From positions 1 through 14,271 of the forward strand of contig MSJI02000708.1 in NCBI GenBank assembly GCA_001931905.2: a stretch of 14,271 bases of DNA. Reading direction: 5' to 3'. Made by a program: the position numbers and the translations under genes. The notes below the pieces were generated by a model. It did not search any database, had not been told where the DNA came from, and was given only the letters and a program-made list of their open reading frames with translations. How positions within the stretch are numbered: the first letter of the stretch is position 1; every line of letters begins with the position of its first letter. This stretch comes from Cladosporium sp. IMV 00045. Taxonomy: Eukaryota > Ascomycota > Dothideomycetes > Cladosporiales > Cladosporiaceae. Shown here piece by piece: positions 8,705 through 14,271 of this stretch.

Positions 8705-9856
8705 ATGTCAAGAACAAACTATTCAGTCTCGACAATTTGTTATGACTCTGAATTAAGGGACTTCGTCTGGAAACCGGCGGAAATAAGTCTGGGGCCAAAC
8801 GATGTGTTGATTAAAACTACACACAGCGGACTTTGCACCACGGATGTCCACGCAAAGGAGAAGGGGTGCGGTTTGGGGCATGAGGGCATTGGATATATTG
8901 AAGAAATCGGCGAAGCAGTTACAAACCTCGAGCCCGACCAGCGAGTTGGTTGGGGATGGCTGCACTCGGTAAGCATGAATCCGATCATCAGTTCTCAAGA
9001 ACGCCGAATTAACGTGTCACAGTCATGCCTGCGCTGCAAGACGTGTGCATCTGGCTATCGGCAATACTGTGCCGAAGCTCGTGGCTTTGCGTTTTCCGAT
9101 CTAAACCAAGGCGCCTTCAGCACCCACCGCATCATCAATTCAAACTTCGTATATCCGATCCCGGAAGAAATTGAGTCCGTGCATGCTGCTCCTCTTATGT
9201 GTGCTGGCGCATCGACATTTGAAGCACTACAAGCAGCAAACACCAAGCCAGGTGACCGCGTCGGTGTCGTCGGAGTGGGAGGTTTGGGCCATATTGCTAT
9301 CCTGTTTGCCAAATCGATGGGTTGTGGCGTTACCGCCATTTCCAGCGATACAGGCAAACTTGAGGACGCGATGAAACTTGGCGCCGATGAGTTTAGGTGC
9401 ACTAGCGATCTTGCAAAACGGACGATCAGCATGTGGCCGGGGGTGTTCCCCAGGCATTCTGATCTAGATCCCAGGGATTTGGTCGAAATGCCCGAGCTGT
9501 CGCCACGGCATATGTCAATCGATGTACTGCTCATCACATCAAACGTTGTTCCGGACCTGGAGAAATACCTGCCATTGCTTGCCCGCCGAGCGACTATTGT
9601 GCTCATGACGATTCAGCAAGACCCGATCTCCATTCCTTACATGCCCTTTGTGCTGCCAGGGCACAAGCTCATTGCTTCAACAGAGGCTTCACACCAGAAT
9701 CATCTTGAGATGCTGGATTTCGTATCAAGAAATCGCATTACGCCATGGGTCGAGAAGTTTCCTATGACCCGCGAAGGAGTGGCGCAAGCATTCGCGAAGC
9801 TTGAGTCAGGCGAGATGAGATACCGGGGCGTACTTGAGGGGTTGGACTCAATCTAA
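8705..9856 (+). CDS. Zinc-dependent medium-chain alcohol dehydrogenase, two exons
   Basis: A cytosolic NAD(P)-dependent oxidoreductase of the MDR/zinc-ADH superfamily; the substrate cannot be read from the sequence. Exons are 8705-8968 and 9023-9856, giving 365 aa. The start is the ATG at 8705; the frame extends 15 nt further only to a TTG. The 54-nt intron (8969-9022, GTAAGC to CACAG) contains no stop and keeps frame. It interrupts the structural-zinc motif, and removing it gives GWGWLHSSCLRCKTC with the full CxxCxxCx7C spacing (C90, C93, C96, C104). Catalytic zinc ligands are probably C44 (SGLCTTDVH), H59/E60 (GLGHEGIG) and C148 (MCAGAST). The Rossmann nucleotide-binding motif is GVGGLGH at 172-178. 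The stretch between C44 and H59 is shorter than in yeast ADH, and residues of about 225-255 (MWPGVFPRHSDLDPRDL) look like an insertion. No defect is visible. It is transcribed divergently from the chitinase, with no functional link evident. Confidence 0.9.
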   Translation: MSRTNYSVSTICYDSELRDFVWKPAEISLGPNDVLIKTTHSGLCTTDVHAKEKGCGLGHEGIGYIEEIGEAVTNLEPDQRVGWGWLHSVSMNPIISSQERRINVSQSCLRCKTCASGYRQYCAEARGFAFSDLNQGAFSTHRIINSNFVYPIPEEIESVHAAPLMCAGASTFEALQAANTKPGDRVGVVGVGGLGHIAILFAKSMGCGVTAISSDTGKLEDAMKLGADEFRCTSDLAKRTISMWPGVFPRHSDLDPRDLVEMPELSPRHMSIDVLLITSNVVPDLEKYLPLLARRATIVLMTIQQDPISIPYMPFVLPGHKLIASTEASHQNHLEMLDFVSRNRITPWVEKFPMTREGVAQAFAKLESGEMRYRGVLEGLDSI

Positions 9857-10299
9857 TGAAGCGCTTTGGTGAGACGAGGCAAAATTTCTCCCGGTACGCT
9901 GTTTCTTTTCGTCGACTTCGCACCTACCCGCGGCTCCAAATGATTAAGAGAACAGTGTGGCCGCTGAAGCATGCAGTGACCAAGCTGCATATGCCATCAT
10001 TCCCGTCATCATTCAAAAGCCACGAGGTCAACCGGTGAGAAGTGTCACAATCTCGTGTCCAAGGTGAGAGGCTCTAGCCTGCATCCTTGAACTTAATTTA
10101 TTCGACGTTGGGCCTTGATTATTCCCTCCATGGACGCTAAACCCACCAAAGCACACCCCATACTTGATGATTCAAAGCCGTGTAGCATCTCCAGAATATG
10201 ATGATCTTTCTCTCGTAGGGTACCTAGTCATCTAATATGGTTGTTAACGAGAGCTTGTTCGTGGTGGCTGGGAGATTGCTGTGTAACCTTGGGCTTCTC

Positions 10300-10364
10300 C
10301 ACGTGTGCTGCGACCAATCGCACGAGTGAAGAGGCGGTGGGACGTCCCATTGAGAGCGTATAAG
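10300..10364 (+). promoter_or_regulatory. Promoter-like cluster upstream of the RRM-type gene
   Basis: Within 65 nt lie, in order, an E-box CACGTG (10300-10305), CCAAT (10314-10318), a perfect 12-bp palindrome TGGGACGTCCCA (10338-10349) and TATAAG (10359-10364). The TATA-like element is about 190 nt upstream of the ATG at 10556. Order and spacing resemble a functional RNA polymerase II promoter. The binding factors (bHLH, CCAAT-binding complex, and bZIP-like for the ACGT core) are inferred from motif knowledge only. Confidence 0.45.
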
Positions 10365-10479
10365 GTAGAATATATATCCATCCCTTTCGCATCAATGCCT
10401 CTGGGTCTTGATTGTCATTCTTGCTCACACAACCTCTCCAACGGATATTTTACGAGTTCATACGTAGAGGCTCCGACAG

Positions 10480-10520
<41 letters not shown>

Positions 10521-10530
10521 ACAACAACAA
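10480..10530 (+). repeat. Compound microsatellite (CAT)13(CAA)4
   Basis: Thirteen CAT units (10480-10518) pass directly into four CAA units (10519-10530), followed by imperfect GCCAAC/GCCATC triplets up to the start codon at 10556. It ends 25 nt before the ATG and so lies in the probable 5'UTR. The frame in phase with the ATG is open through it but has no upstream ATG, so I do not treat it as coding. Such tracts vary in length between strains. Confidence 0.9.
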
Positions 10531-10555
10531 CGCCAACGCCATCGCCATCGCCGCC

Positions 10556-11520
10556 ATGCGTTCTTCACTGCCGGCGTCTTTTCCTCCTACCCCACCGCCG
10601 GAGACGGCGGACTTTCATCTACGGTCATCGACCGTGCCGCCGCCTCCTGCCACCACTTTTTCGTGGCCGCTGTCTCCGGTGGAGGAGACGATCACCCTCA
10701 CGCCCAGGGGACCCGGAAAGGCGCAAGAATTGGTCGCCGAGAAGGCGAGTTTCCACGAGGCGCAATGCCTGTTCCCCCACGACGCCGGCATCTTCGTTGG
10801 CAACCTCCCAAGAAGCTTCACCGAACACCAGCTCATGCTCGCCGTGAAGCAAGCATTCGCCCAGCATTACGGACCCTGTTGGGTCAATGTTGGCAAGACC
10901 ATTGGCATGGAATATAACCGCCGTGTTGAGAAGCCGTGGGCAGTCGTCCAGTTTGAGGTACGCCTCACTCACTTGCTCTTACATTCTTCACTCATTCGTA
11001 ACGGCTGCTGACAGCATTATAGCACAGCGCTCCAGCACAACTTGCCATCAGCCAGAGCGGCGGGATCGTATTCGGCACCCGCGCAACTCGCGTGCAGGCT
11101 CTTCACGCCAATCGCAGCATCTAGGCAATGCGCGACGATGGCGTCCCAATGAGTTTCTGGGAAACGCTCTTCTTCTTCTCAGGGTTCGGCGAGCTTGAAG
11201 ACTTCCGATTGAACGTCCGTGTCCCGGGTCCTGGCAACCGCCGTGGTTCCAAAGTCACGTTCTCCAAGATCGGGCAATTCAACAGGGCCCGCCACGAGCT
11301 CAGAGCGGCGCATTGGCTCTGGGGAGCCACCATGGCCAGAGCCTTCGTCCCGGACAACAGAGGAACCTGCTCATGAGCATTTCGACTTCAACAAATGGGG
11401 CTCCAAACCGCTGACAGCTTTGTGATGGAAGCAGGCCGTTCAAAAGGACATCGAAGGCTTCCACGAGGCACTGCGCATCACTGGCGTCAGCAAGAAAACG
11501 ATCGATAGCTGTGGTCCTAC
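10556..11520 (+). pseudogene. Broken RRM-type RNA-binding protein gene
   Basis: The gene opens at a strong ATG (gccgccATGCG). Exon 1 is 10556-10957 (134 codons) and a 65-nt GT-AG intron (10958-11022, branch CTGAC) leads to exon 2. The N-terminus is Pro-rich (residues 1-50). An RNA recognition motif follows: RNP2 IFVGNL at 79-84, RNP1-like KPWAVVQF at 126-133, and the domain end RVQALHANRSI. Then comes an in-frame TAG (11122-11124), so the readable protein is 167 aa. The same frame resumes at 11125 with MSFWETLFFFSGFGELEDFR and KVTFSKIGQFNRARHEL, which look like a second RRM-like unit. It stops at 11374-11376. A different frame then carries EHFDFNKWGSKPL, a TGA at 11423-11425, and WKQAVQKDIEGFHEAL. 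One nonsense codon, one frame change and another nonsense codon argue for a pseudogene. Alternatives are a truncated but expressed 167-aa protein, assembly errors, or a missed intron ending at catctag (11124). I do not recognise the specific family. Confidence 0.6.
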
Positions 11521-12076
11521 CTTTGGCTCTGGATCTTGCTTTGCTCTGCTCATTGAATCTGCTCATCTTTCTTTCTTCCATCCGGATATACGCCACAACG
11601 ACTGTTCTTCTCTGTGTGCTTTGAATGAAACTTGAAGGGCATATGAAAGGGAACTCGCGGGGTTGAAAATATGCTAGGACGTTTCAAGAGACGGGTTCCA
11701 AATTTCTGCTTGTTCAATGTTTCCACGGTTGGTCTTCGAGAAGCAAGAGGTGCAGAGCTCGCTCGCGAGTAGTTTTCACAAGCAAGCAAATCTCCCTCGG
11801 GCAAGATAAACGCCCTTCTTGAAATGCGAACGGGAAAGCTTTGACTTTCCTATCCGCGTAGTGAGCATCTCTGTTTGACATTATTATCCCTTGACGATCA
11901 CGGAACCAAGAAAAGTTGACTGTGATGTGATCTGTATATGGGCATTTAGCAGCGATTCTGCAGCAGTGGTACTGTCGAGATGGCCCGGCTTTCGTTGGCC
12001 TCGCACCGTACGCGAAAGCTGTAGCAAATTGTTTGAGCAACACCTGATTGCTCTGTAGTGGTGACTGCTGCGGTTG
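11521..12076. other. Intergenic or degraded sequence
   Basis: Sequence between two broken genes that point toward each other. On the minus strand an open frame (12076-11714) follows the TAA that ends the helix-turn-helix remnant. Its first codons are glutamine-rich (QPQQSPLQSNQ), so it may be an extension of that remnant, but the remainder has no features I recognise. No DDE/D catalytic domain was found. Confidence 0.4.
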
Positions 12077-12401
12077 TTATTGAGCATTGTAACTCGCCAC
12101 CTGCTCCATAGCAGGAATGCCGCGTCGCTGAGTACCCTTTCTCGTAGTACGAGGAGATGGATCTGATCCAGGTTTCGCTCGCTTCGGCCTACCAGGTCTT
12201 TTTCTAGACGACGACTGCTGCATCAGATTCTTTGATCTCGTTCGATTGAGCCCGTGTTTCCGCTCTTGCAATCAAGTGTTCGACTGATTTTGTTTGGGGA
12301 TTCAATCATCGAATGATCTGAGTGTACCCTTTGCCTTGAAGCACGTAATAGGCAATAATGACGTGGCGTTTCCAGAGAGGGATCTCTGGACCTCTTGCCA
12401 T
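12077..12401 (-). pseudogene. Remnant of HTH/AT-hook protein, Tc1/mariner-like transposase N-terminus
   Basis: Minus strand. An ATG at 12401-12399 in a strong context (gtcaaaATGGC) opens MARGPEIPLWKRHVIIAYYV, continuing LQGKGYTQIIR. This has the look of the first helix-turn-helix of Tc1/mariner-like transposases and related fungal proteins. A TGA (12308-12306) interrupts it. The same frame continues LNPQTKSVEHLIARAETRAQ to a TAG at 12206-12204. Continuity then shifts to another frame with SRKRPGRPKRAKPGSDPSPR, whose GRPKR core matches the AT-hook-like GRPR linker known between the two HTH units of Tc1-family transposases. That frame ends with TAA at 12079-12077. No DDE/D domain and no terminal inverted repeats were found, so the element is truncated as well as broken. 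It could instead be a host HTH gene that has decayed. Family assignment rests on recognition by eye. Confidence 0.45.
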
Positions 12402-12911
12402 TTTGACCTGGAGCAGTCCAAGTGATAATTGGTGGTGAGGTGCCTCCGGTGGAAGAATGAAATGGACTCTGTGAGATGGGTGTTTATTTACTCTCCTGCG
12501 AAATGGCGCTAGGAAGTTCCCGTGAGACCAAGACACGTTTGATATTCTTCCATCTCTGAATGCTGTTTTTCTTTGGCGCCATCCATATAACTATCTTACG
12601 GACTAGGACCAATTAAATTGGCGGTTGAGTATCTATGGTCCTCATTGCTAGCCCTCTCAGAACCATGTCTACGGGCCACTCTTGTGTTCAGACATGAGGC
12701 AAACTCAAGGATGAGAGGTGCGAAGTATTTGAGTGTACTTATTTTCATTGACTTGTGCATCATATATTCATATCAAAATCATTCGCCGCAGCAGTAACAA
12801 GAATGCGCCCCGAAAGCCATGCATCCGAACCCATGCCATGCCGAAAACCCCATCATGAACCAGAGCAAAACCCCCTAACACCTATAATAAAGCAATGCAA
12901 TCCCCAAGCCA
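12402..12911. other. Intergenic region with a CCAAT palindrome
   Basis: No gene was recognised. The minus-strand frame upstream of the remnant's ATG (to 12536) starts only with GTG and shows no domain. A near-perfect palindrome CCAATT-A-AATTGG lies at 12609-12621, carrying two back-to-back CCAAT boxes. The right end (about 12750-12911) should be the 3'UTR of the minus-strand secreted-protein gene. Confidence 0.4.
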
Positions 12912-14271
12912 CTACTTGGACAAAGAGCGCCTGCGCCTTTGAGAAACAGTAGTCTTGACAGCCTTGCCACCGAACTGACTGGTGACCTGGACACCGCCGG
13001 AGGGAGTCTTGGTGCTGCGAGCGTTGTAGGTCCACTTGCCGCCTCCCAAGCTAGTCATAGCAACCGCAGTACCGGCGTTGGGGTTGAGAAGCTGGATGGA
13101 GAGCTTCGCGCTGCCGTCGACGACGTTGGTGTGCGCGTTGACGGAGATGGTGCCGCCCTGCTGGGTCGTGGTGGTATAGCTGTCGATGACGATGATGTCG
13201 ACCGCCTTGGGGTCGTTGGTGATCAGGACGGTGGAAGTGGCGCTGGTGCCCAGAGAGGCGGACTTGACGGTCAGGGTGAAGTTGTAGGTCGCCAGGGTGG
13301 TGACGGTGGGGGTGGTGAAGGTGGCTTTTGCGGTGTTGCCGTTGGTCAGGGTGAGGGCGGTACCGGTGAAGGTGCCGGGAGTCTGAGCCCAACTGTAGGT
13401 GGCATCGGTCGCACCGCTGGACTGGCCTGAGAGGGTGACGAGGACACCAGGGCGGACAGTCTGAGCGGCACCGGCGTTGGCAGTAAGGGTTGCTGCAGTA
13501 GGAGAGGTGGCAGGCGGATTAGTGGGTGTGGTGGCCTTGTTGCAAGTGTTGAGATGCGCAGGGGCCGTCGCATCTGGGAAGGGATCAAGCTGTCCCCAGA
13601 GATCGCCATTGTCATCCGGACCGACGCCGTCTACCAGCTGTGTCATCTGGGTGAAGTCAAGCTTGCCAGGCTGAAGACCGGGAACACCAGGTTCCGGGAA
13701 GATCCATTCCGTGACAGGAGCAACATACTGACCAGCAGTGATGTTGTTGTTGGTGACCTTGGTGGGATTGGATGCCCTGACGATGTATTCGCGTGCGTAC
13801 TTGGTAGGGCCGGTGGAGGTTGCGCGCCAAGTCCACTTGTTGCGAACACCTACCATCCTTGCTGAGCCGACTTGAGTCTCGGTGATCTCACCTGAGCAGG
13901 CATCAATCTCCATGCGAGAGATGGTAACAGCGGCATTGGCGTTGGAAGTGTATCCGATGAACTATTATCGAATTAGTAAGTTTGAAACGAGGAGGTTTAT
14001 TCAGACCACATACCCTAGTGTCTGCCGGAGCGACGACTGCCAGGTCTTGCTTATCAAAGGTTCCGATGATGGCGTCCTCCACACGGATGTAAGTGGGATC
14101 AGCGTCACCGGTCAAGACCTGGACGCTTTCTGCGGTGATGGAGTAGGCGATAAACTCGTTTGCAGTGCGAATACCGGCGAAGGTGATGTAGTCACCGGCC
14201 TTGAATGGTGTCATGGTCAATGGGTCGGGAACCTTGAAGTTGGCATCCGGGCGGTTGTTCGACGGGCACAA
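12912..14271 (-). CDS. Secreted-type protein with PKD/Ig-like domains, 5' end outside window
   Basis: Partial gene on the minus strand; its beginning lies beyond 14271. Visible exons are 14271-14014 and 13961-12912, with a 52-nt intron (GTATGT to AATAG, phase 0), giving 435 visible residues. The first visible part (CPSNNRPDANFKVPDPLTMT, then AGDYITFAGI and YIRVEDAIIGTFD) and EWIFPEPGVPG and GDLWGQLDPFPD resemble a family of large conserved secreted ascomycete proteins of unknown function. A Thr/Pro-rich linker leads to an Ig-fold unit of PKD type at about visible residues 243-334 (ANAGAAQTVRPG, ATYSWAQTPG, YNFTLTVKSASLG). A second beta-rich unit follows to about 427, with GGGKWTYNARSTKTPSGGVQ. 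The protein ends SQRRRRSLSK. PKD-like folds usually mediate binding or adhesion, so a surface or matrix role is plausible, but function is unknown. No defect is visible in the part shown. Confidence 0.85.

Larger units (their letters stand above)
9857..10555 (+). other. Intergenic region, ADH 3' side and RRM-gene leader
   Basis: 699 nt between the ADH stop and the next start codon. The first part would be ADH 3'UTR; a frame of 60 codons from 9856 overlaps the ADH stop but has no protein-like features. The right half holds the promoter-like cluster and the microsatellite listed separately. No tRNA or other RNA gene was recognised. Confidence 0.5.

Noticed and set aside
10305..10847. Frame with a long Ser run (180 codons) upstream of the RRM gene
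   Set aside because: The Ser/Thr runs are the microsatellite read in another frame, and the remainder is out of frame with the RRM exon.
11065..11124. Possible intron from gtattc to catctag that would remove the TAG of the RRM gene
   Set aside because: A 57-nt frame-keeping excision is possible, but the removed stretch looks like the conserved end of the RRM, and later interruptions would remain. Kept only as an alternative.

Overview
The window is nuclear DNA of a filamentous ascomycete (Pezizomycotina). The evidence is short 52-65 nt GT-AG introns with CTAAC/CTGAC-type branch points, Kozak-like ATG contexts, secreted plant- and fungal-wall-active glycoside hydrolases, a GPI-type chitinase with fungal LysM modules, and a cytosolic ribosomal protein gene of fungal type. 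A Dothideomycete is a reasonable guess but cannot be shown without database searches. Coordinates below were derived by splicing by eye.

Layout, left to right: (1) rps9/uS4, five exons on the + strand (334-1666), with a 571-nt first intron. (2) A GH51 alpha-L-arabinofuranosidase on the - strand (4524-2338, three exons), convergent with rps9. (3) A 732-aa GH18 class III chitinase with three LysM modules and a GPI-type tail on the - strand (7484-5232, two exons). (4) A 1.2-kb intergenic stretch with two inverted-repeat motifs. (5) A zinc-dependent medium-chain alcohol dehydrogenase on the + strand (8705-9856), with a 54-nt intron that has no stop and keeps frame, so a naive ORF call reads through it. 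(6) A promoter-like cluster and a (CAT)13(CAA)4 microsatellite ahead of an RRM-type gene (10556 onward) whose reading frame is broken by a TAG, a frame change and a TGA. (7) A broken - strand remnant (about 12401-12077) of a helix-turn-helix plus AT-hook-like protein, best read as the N-terminal DNA-binding part of a Tc1/mariner-like transposase. (8) The 3' part of a large secreted, Ig/PKD-like-domain protein on the - strand, running off the right edge.

The intact genes do not form an obvious pathway cluster. GH51 (arabinan/arabinoxylan side chains) and the chitinase (chitin) share orientation and an extracellular destination, the ADH is divergent from the chitinase, and rps9 is housekeeping. 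The 10.5-12.6 kb segment looks like a decaying accessory patch. I found no convincing undescribed multi-gene system. The points most worth a second look are the decayed RRM/HTH pair, the architecture of the LysM chitinase with a dibasic site ahead of its anchor, and the Gly/Lys tail on the arabinofuranosidase.
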